From assembly GCA_010015655.1 (NCBI GenBank), contig ML976662.1, positions 804,818 through 868,817 of the forward strand: a stretch of 64,000 nt of DNA. Reading direction: 5' to 3'. This document shows positions 1 through 10,269 of the stretch, in pieces. The notes under the pieces were generated by a model. The model was not told the DNA's origin. It saw only the letters and a list, made by a program, of their open reading frames with translations, and did not search any database. The position numbers and the translations under genes are program-made. How positions within the stretch are numbered: the first letter of the stretch is position 1; each line of letters begins with the position of its first letter. Source of the stretch: Bimuria novae-zelandiae CBS 107.79 (Eukaryota > Ascomycota > Dothideomycetes > Pleosporales > Didymosphaeriaceae).

Positions 1-816
1 TAATAGAGAATCTAGAAAGGTTGAGAGGCTATAGAAGGTGTATTAAATATAAAAGTAAAAATAAAAGCTTTATCCTATTAATCTTATAAAGCTATCTAAA
101 CTTAATATTAATATAGTTAGCATATTTATTAAGTAGAAAAAGTTAATATCGCTAAGTATTAAGCACTATTTTTAGAATATAAATACGCTATAGCTACTGA
201 GCACTTATATCCTTTAATATCTATTTATTCTTAAAGGTTATATATAGCTAATTAGGGTACTAATTTTATTAGGAACTATATTATTTATAAGTTTTAACTT
301 TTAAAGATAATAGCGTAGCGTAGTTTCCGCCCTATTATAGAGATATAGTTAATTATTAAGACCCACTCGTGATTTTCTAGCGACCTTATATAAGCATTCT
401 TTTTAGAGCTTAATGCGAGCACCCTAAAGTTAGCACTTATATTTAGGGCTAGTCTAGTCTTATCTATATTCTATATATCCTTAACGCGTATATTAAGGCG
501 TATTTAAATAGCTGTGAGGACGAGCGCGGGCTCCTGCATCGAAAGAGTAGATGAGGTAAGTTGGCTCTATTTCAGCTACACTAAGATGAGGAGACTGTAG
601 GTACACAGGGCTCGCGCGCTTTTGTGCGCGGCCGTCGGCGCGGAACAACTGTCCATCTGCAGCAGCTGCGCTGGTGGAGCGAGCAGCTGCACCAGAGCGT
701 ACGGCAGTTGCGCCTCGTACGCGAGGTCATGTGACCTGCTGGCATGTCAGGCCGTCACAATAGCTTTAATTAGCTTTAAAAAAGCGCGTATTTATTTAAA
801 AGTAGTACCCTTAGCC
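1..816. other. RIP-degraded AT-rich repeat with a GC-rich island
   Basis: Mostly TA-rich sequence with no usable reading frame, typical of RIP-mutated repeat DNA. From about 507 to 757 composition switches abruptly to GC-rich (CpG-rich, with CAGCTG-type words), then reverts to AT-rich just before the LTR at 822. The 83-residue open frame starting at 622 runs out of the island into the LTR and is cysteine- and alanine-rich without any domain, so I do not treat it as a gene. I cannot name the repeat family on this flank. Confidence 0.6.
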
Positions 817-821
817 TATAA

Positions 822-982
822 TGTAAGGGGCTGGGTGCTCAAGGAGCCAAAGGTGCTAGAAGAATACTTATAAATTTAATAGAGAGTCCGAAGTTAAGCT
901 TCGGGCGTTAAACTTATATATCTAGGGTTCGCATAACTAAGGGTCAAGAATCTAAGGCAATAACTAGGCGTAGTCTATTACA
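822..982 (-). repeat. 3' LTR of the host Gypsy element (161 bp)
   Basis: Starts TGTAAGGGGCT and ends ATTACA on the plus strand. It is preceded by TATAA, which recurs after the partner LTR. It matches 15316-15476 along its whole length with only transition differences. The left (outer) half keeps more C and G than the partner's left half. A third 161 bp copy in opposite orientation lies at 50723-50883. Confidence 0.93.
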
Positions 983-999
983 TACCTCCCTTCCCTTTA
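983..999 (-). promoter_or_regulatory. Polypurine tract of the host Gypsy element
   Basis: The plus-strand pyrimidine run beside the left LTR reads as a purine run on the minus strand, immediately upstream of the 3' LTR. This is the usual second-strand priming site, and it fixes the element's orientation. The third family copy has a purine run directly before 50723 in the corresponding place. Confidence 0.7.
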
Positions 1000-1320
1000 T
1001 TAAGGGTAAAAAAAATCTCCGCGTCTTATCTTGTTTATATAGCTTTGTAGTCGTTTTATTGTCTACTTGCGATCCTCTTGCTATTATAAACCTCTTACTA
1101 GTTCTATTCTTACGTGTCTAATTTTATATCCTTACTATAAGTAGTTACTATAGTAGTGTGTTCGCGCTAGTGCGTTTGCTTATTATTATATATATAAAAT
1201 TACTTCTTACTTAGCTTTTAGACCTTACTCTTTTAAGCTTTCTTTCTTTTCTTAACTTAACTTTGTGCGCTGCAACGTTTCGCTTTTAACCTAGTCTTCC
1301 TTAACTTTATAACCTAATTC

Positions 1321-2994
1321 CCTTTACTATTCTAATAAGATAGCCAGCCCTTTACGTAATAGCTACGTAATAAGGACGCTTAAGCGTTAGAGGCGTGCTA
1401 CTAACTCTAATAATAAAATAAAGAAAGGCCTATCCCTATTGTAATTACTTAGCTACTAACTTAAGAAGACTAAGCTCTTTTAAGATAAAGCTACTATGTT
1501 TAATACTAGCGTAATCCTTCTTAACTAGCTTACTAAGAAGTTTAGTCCTTCTAAAGCTCGCGAAGTAAGTTCTAGACCCTCTTTTACGCTTTTTCTACTT
1601 TTTCCTACCTTCTAACTTGCCTCCTTACTCTTCGAACCTCCTTTTTAGTTCTTTATCGGCCTGGGTGTGCATACTCGCTAACTCGACAAGCTTAGCTCTT
1701 AAAGTCTAATCTTACTACGCGCGATAATCAAGCGCTAGTATATTAACTATATTATCTATAAACGCGTTTGTTAGTAGGTGCTAGCGGGTAAGACGGTGTC
1801 CTATAAGGAGTACTATACCTATAAGCTTATTAGCTGCACTGGACAAGTATGCTTTAGTCTAACTTATTCTAGATAACTTTAGGGTGTGCTCTACTAACTC
1901 CTTCCCCTACCTAGATTTAGCCTGCCCTTAACAAAGTTAGCCACGAAGAGTTCGCTAATATTATAATTATTAGTGCAGGCTATCTTATAAATAAGATTTT
2001 AAAAAGTAGCTAGGAATAGAAGACCTTCCTTACTAACCTTAACGTGTTCTATTCTACTCGTAAGGTCGCTATTATTAATTACTATACCTCCTTTAAAAGC
2101 AAGACTACTATTACTTTAGGCCCTATTACTTTTTCTTTTAAGGCTGTTTAGCTCTTAGAGCGCATTGTCGTTGCGGTTAAAAAGACTTCTAACCTTTTTT
2201 AAATTTATGCTATTAACTTTAAAGCATTCTATTAAGAGTGTAAAAACCCTTCTATAAGTTCCTTTTAGATAATAAAGCTATCTTTTAAGGCTAATATCGT
2301 GTAGCTCTTTAGTAAGTTCGTGGTGGTAGATAAGGACATTATAATAGATAGTCTCTAGATAATAAATAATATCCTTACGAGAGCTAATATACCTATTTAA
2401 GCCTACTAGAGCTTGCGCTAGTGGCTTTAGGCTATTATAATTAAAGAGCGCTTAAATAAGGAGGATAATAGCTTCCCTAACCCTAATAATATGTTAGAGG
2501 GCGGAGAAGTAGACCTAAACGTTATTAGAAAGGGTTTTACTATTCTTTTAGTAGCTAAAGATACCTTTCTTATCTAGTTCCTCTTTTCTTCTTACTTTAG
2601 TTTACTTTTAAGGCTTACTTCTTTCGTAAGGGTTATCCCTTATTACTATAAGAATTATTTAGTCCCCTTATTATCCCTAATTGTTTTAAAGGTTTTCTAA
2701 GTTACTTCTTTAGGATTCTTTCTTAACTTTTTTCCTTAATACTTAACTTTATCTCCTAACGATATTATTCCTATCCTTATTTTAAATACCTTTATCTAGC
2801 TAGGTTCTTTAGCTTAGTAAGATAGGCATTATAGAGCCTCCTTTAGGCCCTAATAGAAGCTAATTTAGGGGATATCGCGGTAGAATCCTATTAGGAGTTT
2901 TCTATTATAATTTTAATATAGCTTAGTAAACTTCTCCTAATAGTCTAACGTAGTAGCTTAGTTAAGGTTCCTACGAGGTTCCTAAGTTCTTAAG
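1321..2994 (+). pseudogene. Long antisense ORF of the host Gypsy element, RIP-interrupted
   Basis: Reading the plus strand with codons in register with 1321, a single frame of roughly 550 codons continues to the nested insertion at 2994. All interruptions are TAG or TAA; I saw no TGA and no need for a frameshift. The decoded parts look protein-like: a charged stretch around 2450-2530 contains IKERLNKEDNSF followed by MLEGGEVDLN, and an earlier stretch reads TRLLVGAS. The frame is opposite to gag-pol and lies between the integrase end and the 3' LTR. A second family copy (49533-50089, minus strand) conserves the frame: codon 1729 is CAA here but TAA there, while codon 1789 is TAA here but CAA there, giving Gln at both. 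I recognise no known domain. The start is uncertain, and the frame may have continued past the insertion at 10157. Confidence 0.6.
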
Positions 2995-3467
2995 TGTTAC
3001 GACCACGAACCCCACAAGGATGAAGAAACCAGACAATTACGCCAAGAGAGTAATTATTGACGAAGTAGCAAAGTTAACGGGACCTAACAGGGCGCGGGGC
3101 AGCTTAGGTTAGCAGTCACGTGATAAAGTCCCGCATAAGCGAGAAGTCCCGCATAAAGTACAGGACTACAGGAAGTCCCACGGACTACCTTAGAAAAAGA
3201 CGTCTTGGCGGGACTACAAGGAAGAAGTAGACTAGTATATAGTGTAATGGTTCTCCTATATTGTTTCTCTCTTTATAGTCAACTTATATATCTTCTGTGC
3301 GAGTACGTTCTCCTATATAGACTAATAGTTATCTTATTTATTATAAGATTAGATTATCTAGCCGCGCTAAGTATCGCATTAACTTATACTACTAAATAAT
3401 CTATGAAGCACCACGATACCTTACCACCCTAACTTAGATTAGAATAAGGTGTAAGAGCCTTATAACA
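2995..3467 (+). repeat. 5' LTR of the chromovirus (473 bp)
   Basis: Pairs with 9679-10151 at equal length. The first half is GC-preserved, while the second half carries more transitions than the partner. The LTR includes the stretch later repeated near 10010-10140. The 64-residue frame at 3205-3399 lies wholly inside the LTR and is not a gene. Confidence 0.95.
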
Positions 3468-3539
3468 CTTTAACTACCCTACAGTATAATAGCAGGACCT
3501 AGTTCGACCACCGCAGCTCCGGCACCTAAGGAAAAGACC

Positions 3540-6500
3540 CTAAAAGAGATAGTTATTAAACAAGCGGCTTAAATAGCCTAGTTACAGGAAATTATCAACT
3601 AGATAAGCGAAAAGATGAACCAATGGGAAAATGCGAAACATCAACCAAAGGTCCCGAAGCCCGAACCCTATTTAGGAAAGGGTTACCCAGGAACGTTCCT
3701 AACCTAGATAGAACTATTTATCTGCTATAACCTAGAAAAGTTTAATATAGAATAAGATAAGATCTTAGTTACTTATATAAATATGCAAGACAAGACAGTC
3801 GCGTAGGCTAGACTAATAATTAATAATTTCCTCGAGAATAGCAAATTAGAGGATTATAGTTTAGACGCCACTAAAGACGCCTTTAAGAACTAGGAGTCTT
3901 TTCGCAAGGCCGTGAAAGGAATGTTCGGCACTATTAATAAAGCATATTAAGCCAAAATACGCCTCTAGCGCCTACGTCAGGAGAAATTGGCGGTACTCTA
4001 TACACTAGAGTTTAAACAGATCATGGCAGAACTCGAAGGATGGGGAGAAGCCCCACTTATAATTACCTACTATAATAGACTAAAAGAATCGGTTAAAGAC
4101 AAATTAGTCCACCAAGGAAAAGCAGACAACCTAGAAGAACTTATTAATAATGTAATTAAAGCAGACAATCGCCTATACGAACGCAAGCTAGAAAAACAGT
4201 ATAGTACTAGGCTACTTACTAGAAAAGAGAATTAATTCAGGCCCGCAGGAAGAGACTAGGACGGAGATGTTATTATAACTAATAAAGCCTAATAGTACAA
4301 AAAAAAGAACGGTAAGGGAAAACAGTTATATAGACTAAAGAAGAGTTACTAGGGTAAGAATAGTATCTTGTAAGAAAAGTAAGAACGGAGGTTTAAAAAT
4401 AAAGCCTGCCTCTAATGTAGTAAGCCAGGCTACTTCGCCAAAGACTACAATAATTAGGAGACTAAGGTTAATACAACTAACCTCCTATAAGCCGCTATGG
4501 CCACCCTTACGCTAATAGAAGCTAACAGAGTAGATCTCACGTAGGAGATCCTAGAGCTAATAGAAGAGAAAGAGGAACAAAAGACCCTTCCTAAGTACTA
4601 GATCTTCTAAAGACTGGCCGACGACACCTGCTGGATGTGCAGTAGTACGCTACATTAATTGTCTTAGTGTGAGGTAAAAGTAATCGTCTAAGGGGCACAC
4701 GCATGGGACGCCTACTGGCTAGCGGAGAAGTTACAAGGGCGTCTAAAACAATACCTACGCCAGATTACGATACAGGAACGACATAAATACGCCAAATAGT
4801 AGCAATGCACGCGTAAAGGATGCCGACAACACTCTAAGGCTAGAGTTAGGGCCTCCTATTTTCCAGGAGGTTTAGAATACTATAGGCTAAAGCAGAGCCA
4901 GTGCAGCGTGCCTAATAATTACTATAAGCACTTTCTAGCCTATTAGGCTAAGCACCATAAATAGAATGGTTAGTATTAATGTTTTAATATTACCTGTAAG
5001 CTATACAGGTAGTAGAAGTTTAAAACAGGCTAGTTTCCTTAGGGCTTAGACCCCCGCGACACTAGCACGATAATAAAAGATACGTAGCTAGGAAGAGACG
5101 CGGACTACTTATTAATTAAGTAAAAACAATATAACCTATAGTGCTTCGCACACCTAAGCCTACAGGAAGAAGCAGCCTTCTTAGACAGCTATCCAGGGCA
5201 TAATACATTAGCCCAGAACAAATGCCTTACTCCAAATTGCCCACAACATGGGAATCAAGGAGTATACAAATCTAATAGAATTAGAGAGACTTACGCCCTG
5301 TATTAATAGCGATATAAGTAGCACTAAATTAAGGAAGTCTCTAAGCTATCTAAGGTCTAGGACTAGATTAAGGAAGCCAACGCTAGTTAGCCTAAAACCT
5401 TAGACAAAGGGTCTAATAATTTAAAAAACTAAATTATTACTAGGTAACAAGCCACACTAGTAATAGTGTAATTATTATAGCTTATTAAGTAGACACTTGC
5501 CAAGTTAAGAAGCGCTTAATTAAAGACATTATAGTGCATAGACATCGTGTTATAGCACTAATTAACCCAGGGGTAGACGCGTGTCTAATCGCCCCGCAAG
5601 TAGTTAAGAAGTATAATATGCTATATTATAATAAGAAAACACCGCTATAAATAGGACTCGCGGACGGGACCTAATTATAAGGATACGGTAATAGTTAGCT
5701 ACGCCTTAAGACAGCGCCGGTATAAGTTAATATAGAAGGCCTAAAGAGCCAACACGTCTTCACTATTGCGGAGATGGGAGACATCGAAGCTATTGTTAGA
5801 TACGAATGGCTAGAACAACACAATCTACGAATAGACTAGATTAAACGAACGATTCTTCCCCAGGACCTACTAGTAAAGGCTTAAGCGAGCCCTAGCGAGA
5901 GGGAAACTCCCTAACTTTAGGTAAGAAAAAGGAGTCGACTATCTAGGATATAAGAAATATTAGTATATAAGATAGACAGGATCTTAAAGTAATACCTAGG
6001 GCAAGTGCACTGTATATAGGTCTAGGAGACTAAGATAGTCCTAGATAACCTTAGTCTGCTAGAAAAATACAAGGAATTCGCAGACCTATTTAAGGAACAC
6101 GACGAGACTATCCTACCTAAACACAAGGAGTAGGATCACGAGATACCACTAGTAGAGGGAGCCAAGCTATGGCCAGAACGCCTAAGGCCCCTTACCTATA
6201 AATAAGAAAAAGAGCTAAAAGAGCTAATACAGAAAAATCTACGCTTAGGGAAATAGCAGCCTAGTTAGAGCCTTATAGCCTTCCCTATACTCTTTATTCG
6301 CAAAAAAGACGACAGGCTGCGACTTTGTGTGGATTACAGATAGCTAAACGCCGTGACAATTAAGAACTACTACCCGTTACTACTAATAACGGAGCTTATA
6401 GATAGACTCCGAGGAGCTAAATACTTCACGAAATTCAACGTCCAGGATGGATTCCACAGAATTCGAATTACGAAAGGGTATAAGTGGAAAACAGCGTTCT

Positions 6501-8983
6501 GCACACAATATAGCCTTTTTAAGTACATAGTTATGCCTATAGGGCTAACCAACGCACTAGCAACCTTCTAAGAGTTAATAAATTAAGTATTATATAAATA
6601 CTTAGACGTATTCTGTACGACGTACCTTAACAATATCTTAATATACTTACACGGAATCTTGGAAGAGCATAAAGGACATGTACGTAAAGTACTATAGAAG
6701 TTATAAGAGCATTAATTACTCCTACACCCTAAGAAGTGCGAGTTCTATGTCACTAAGACAGAATATTTAGGATTTGTAATATCCTAAAAAGGTGTTAAGA
6801 TAGACCTAAAGAAGATCGCGACAATAGAAGAATAGCTACTATTATAATTAGTAAAAGATATCTAGTCTTTCTTAGGCTTTACTAACTTCTATCGCAAATT
6901 TATTAAGAACTACTTAAAGACGACCGCTCTGTTAATAGAACTTATAAAGATAGGGAAATGGCGACCTCTGCAAAAGGCAGAAATAGTAGCTTTTAAGTAG
7001 CTTAAACGCCTATTCCTAATGGCACCCCTACTACAAATGTACGACCCAGAGCGGCGACATCGCATCTACACGGATGCATTAGACTATGCGCTGGGGGCCG
7101 TATTATTGCAAGAGTATAACAACGGTAAATAGAAACCCGTCTTCTATCACGCACGCAAGCTCTTAGGAGTAAAACTAAATTATAAGATTTACGACAAGGA
7201 GCTACTTATAATTGTTAACTATTTTAAGTAATAGGAAGCGTAGCTTAAAGGAGTAAAGCACTAAACAGAGGTCTTTTTAGATTACCTTAACCTTACGCGC
7301 TTTACAACTATAAAGAAGCTTAATTAATAATAGGCTAGATAGTTAGAATAGATAGCGGAATTCGACTTCCGCATTACCTATTTACCTGGCAACTTAAACG
7401 CCGTAGTAGACGCACTTAGCAGGCGTTTAGATCTTGTAGAAGAAGATAATAGAAGTAACTATATTATAATCCTAATCTACGCGAAGGACGGAACCCTTTA
7501 CTATAATAAGATATAGCTTACGCTAGCACTAAAAGCACGGCGCGCGGATTTTACCTATTATAGGCTAGCTATAAAAGAGATACAGGATTATAATAGGCTT
7601 AAGGACAAGGATTGCTAAGTGTATAATCTCTACTAAGCCACGAAATTAATGGCACGGGACTATTAAAACTATATCTAGATTAATAAGTAAATAGCTCCGC
7701 TGCTAATTAAAAAACTACATAAAGATAAGGATTAGGGACACCTAGGGATTGCCAAAATAACGCGTTGAATCGCGAACAAATATGTCATCCCTAAGCTACG
7801 CCAGGCAGTATAGAAGATTTTAGGTAACTATTTAGCCTATCACAAGAACAAGCCTAAGAGACATAAGCCTTATAGCCTCTTACAACCACTATAGTCGCCC
7901 CTAAGATTATAGTTAAGCGTGACTATGGACTTTATCGTGAAGCTACTAGCATTACTAGCACTAGGGAATAAGGATCCCTACAACTTAATCTTAGTTATAA
8001 TTTATTAACTTACTAAGGAGTCGAGGTTTGTGCCAATTAGGAAAGCTATGTTAGCAGAAAAACTAGCCTATATAGTAAAACAAGAACTAATATTACAGGT
8101 TAGACGACCTAACGAGTTTATCACGGACAGGGCTAAGATATTTACATTATTATACTAGACCACGTTTACAGCTAAATTAGGGATTAAGCATAAGCTTACG
8201 ACGAGCTTCTATCTTAAAATAGATAGCTAAACTAAGCAAATAAACTAAACGTTAGAATAGTATCTCTGGATATATATAAATAAGCTTTAAGATAACTAGG
8301 TTAAGCTATTACCAACGGCCCAGCTGGCATACAATAGCGCAAGATCGGCGACTACGGGGTACTCGCCATATTACGCCAACCATGGATGTGAGCCAACGAC
8401 TCACCAGGATCTATTAGACATCCTAAGCATTGCGAAGAACGCAGCTAATAAGGCTAAACTTATATAAGACCTATATAAAATACTATATAAGAATATCGCG
8501 CGACGTAATAAACAAATAGCGTAATAAGCGAATAAGAAAAGAATTATAGGACTAACCTTTAAGGAGGGGGATAGAGTCCTCCTCTCGCGAAAAAATCTTA
8601 AGATAATAAGGCTAAGTAAAAAACTAGATAACCTTTAAAAGGGACTATTTAAAATCTAAGAGGTTAGGGGACTAGTTAATTTTAAACTATAGCTACCTAT
8701 AAATACACGGATCCACCCGGTCTTCTACAAGTTATTATTAGAACCAGCACCACCGGACGCCGAACTAAAAACCTAGCTTAAACTCGAAGACAAGAAGTAC
8801 AAGGTTAAAGCTATTAGGGACCTATAAAAAATCGGGCGTTAGTACAAGTATCTAGTAAAGTGGGAAGGATAACTAGAGAACCATAATATGTAGAAACTAG
8901 TATAAAACCTCACGAACTGCAAGACAGCGCTAGAGAGGTTCCACGAGGAATATCTAGAGGCGCCGCGACTGGATTAGTAAAGA
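3540..8983 (+). pseudogene. Chromovirus gag-pol with RIP stops and lost catalytic residues
   Basis: Capsid: an open piece at 3987-4232 (TLEFKQIMAELEGWG, then YNRLKESVKDKL) has the style of retrotransposon gag. Zinc knuckle at 4407-4448: C-L-stop-C-SKPG-Y-FAKD-Y, where His and the last Cys have become Tyr. Reverse transcriptase at about 6300-6820: LRLCVDYR, then FTKFNVQDGFHRIRI (ancestrally FDVQDG), then VMPIGLTNALATF; the YLDD box at 6621-6632 is YLNN, so both catalytic aspartates are gone. RNase H begins near 7050 (IYTDALDYALGAVLL). Integrase follows at about 7.6-8.7 kb. A chromodomain at about 8790-8950 keeps YLVKWEG and ERFHEEYLEAP. The changes are G-to-A or C-to-T. In healthy chromoviruses this is one polyprotein that binds heterochromatin marks through the chromodomain. 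Confidence 0.9.
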
Positions 8984-9041
8984 ACTTAGAAAAGTTAAAG
9001 GATATAAAAGGATTAAAAGGAATAAATAAATTAGCCTATAA

Positions 9042-9530
9042 CTAGCCTAAGTTAGCTAGTAGAGGTGCATGTGGCAACAGTTCGCGACTATTAGTGGTAG
9101 CTATACCCTTCAGATCCCCCTGTTTTTCTAAAGCCTCGATTATATCAGCGACACGGAGATCGTGCTAAGCAAAGGCGTGCTCATTTTCTTCCACCTCCGC
9201 CAGCTCGCGCCGAAGACGAGCGGTTGCTAAAGCCAAGCGAGCAGACTCCTCTATAGTAAGGGCCTGGCGCTCTTTAGCTATAAGTAATTCTAAACGCTTT
9301 TCGCGCTTCTCCTTCTAAACACGCTCCTAATCCTTCTCAGGAATCTATAGACTACACTCGGCATGGGCTACGAGATAGCCCGCACACTGCCTAGAGGCAG
9401 CGTTAATAAAACACTATAACTTCTTCTTCTAATAACGCTTATAACTAGACGCTATCTTTAGGCCCTAAGCTTCTACCTTTTACGCACGAGCGCGACGAGT
9501 CGCAAGGGACAAATAGGGGGCTTTTAGCAT
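9042..9530 (-). pseudogene. Antisense ORF of the chromovirus, coiled-coil-like product, RIP-interrupted
   Basis: On the minus strand, from an ATG at 9530 to a TAG at 9042, there is one uninterrupted register of 162 codons. Its only breaks are about eight in-frame TAG codons, each explicable as a RIP product of CAG or TGG; no TAA, TGA or frameshift is needed. The middle of the product is strongly charged and heptad-like (EKREKRLELLIAKERQALTI, then ARLRRELAEVEENEHAFA), suggesting a coiled coil. It lies between the end of the chromodomain frame (about 8980) and the polypurine tract at 9665, opposite to pol. I do not recognise the family. Its position parallels the antisense frame of the host Gypsy element, but I see no obvious sequence similarity between the two. 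The last TAG may itself be mutated, so the C-terminus is uncertain. Confidence 0.62.
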
Positions 9531-9664
9531 AGTTAGTAAGGCGAAGGAAATTAAGAGGAGGCTATAATTTACTTTAAAACGTAAAGATACGTACCTTTAT
9601 AATAATTAGTACTAACGCGCTAATAGCATAGTACAGCGAAGTAAGGTATTAAGATAATAACCTT

Positions 9665-9678
9665 AAAGAGGGGGATAG
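9665..9678 (+). promoter_or_regulatory. Polypurine tract of the chromovirus
   Basis: The run AAAGAGGGGGATAG abuts the TG of the 3' LTR. This is the standard place for the plus-strand primer of an LTR element and supports the plus orientation. Confidence 0.8.
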
Positions 9679-10151
9679 TGTTACGACCACAAACCCTATA
9701 AGAATAAAAAAACTAGATAATTACGCTAAGAGAGTAATTATTAATAAAGTAGTAGAGTTAACGGGACCTAACGGGGCGCGGGGCAGCTTAGGTTAGTAGT
9801 TACGTAATAAAGTCCTGCATAAGCGAGAAGTCCCGCATAAAGTACGGGACTACAGGAAGTCCCACGGACTACCTTAGAGAAAGACGTCTTAGCGGGACTA
9901 CAAGGAAGAAGCAGACTAGTATATAGTGTAATAGTTCTCCTATATTGTTTCTCTCTTTATAGTTAACTTATATATCTTCTGTGCGAGTACGTTCTCCTAT
10001 ACAGACTAATAGTTATCTTATTTATTATAAGATTAGATTGTCTAGCCACGCTAAGTGTCGCATCAACTTATACCACTAAATAATCCGTGAAGCACCACGA
10101 TACCTTACCGCCCTAACCCGGATCGGAACAAGGTGTGAGAGCCTCATAACA
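9679..10151 (+). repeat. 3' LTR of the chromovirus (473 bp)
   Basis: Partner of 2995-3467. Its first half is heavily transition-mutated, while its last about 150 bp keeps the original C and G (for example GCCCTAACCCGGATCGGAAC near 10110-10130). It is followed by the TSD TTAAG. Confidence 0.95.
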
Positions 10152-10269
10152 TTAAGAGTAGTTTTCTTACTATACTAGATATTCCACCCTCTTATCTTTA
10201 CGGGACTAGTATTCTTTATATATATTAACTATACTATACTTCTCTTCCCTCTCTTTTATTATAATTACT

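Larger units (their letters stand above)
2995..10151 (+). mobile_element. Chromovirus (Ty3/Gypsy) retrotransposon nested in the host element, RIP-mutated
   Basis: It has two 473 bp LTRs (2995-3467 and 9679-10151), both beginning TGTTACGACC and ending in ATAACA, flanked by an exact TTAAG target-site duplication (2990-2994 and 10152-10156). A purine run AAAGAGGGGGATAG directly precedes the 3' LTR. The internal region shows, in order, a gag capsid frame, a CCHC knuckle, protease-like, reverse transcriptase, RNase H, integrase and a C-terminal chromodomain, which places it among chromoviruses. It inserted into the antisense-frame region of the host element, so it is the younger of the two. Catalytic residues are lost and stops are numerous; it is not active. 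Confidence 0.95.

Noticed and set aside
622..873. 83-codon frame starting in the GC island
   Set aside because: It runs into the LTR at 822 and has low-complexity Cys/Ala composition without any domain.
6370..6552. Minus-strand frame opposite the chromovirus reverse transcriptase
   Set aside because: It is the exact complement of a conserved RT block, so its openness is a shadow.
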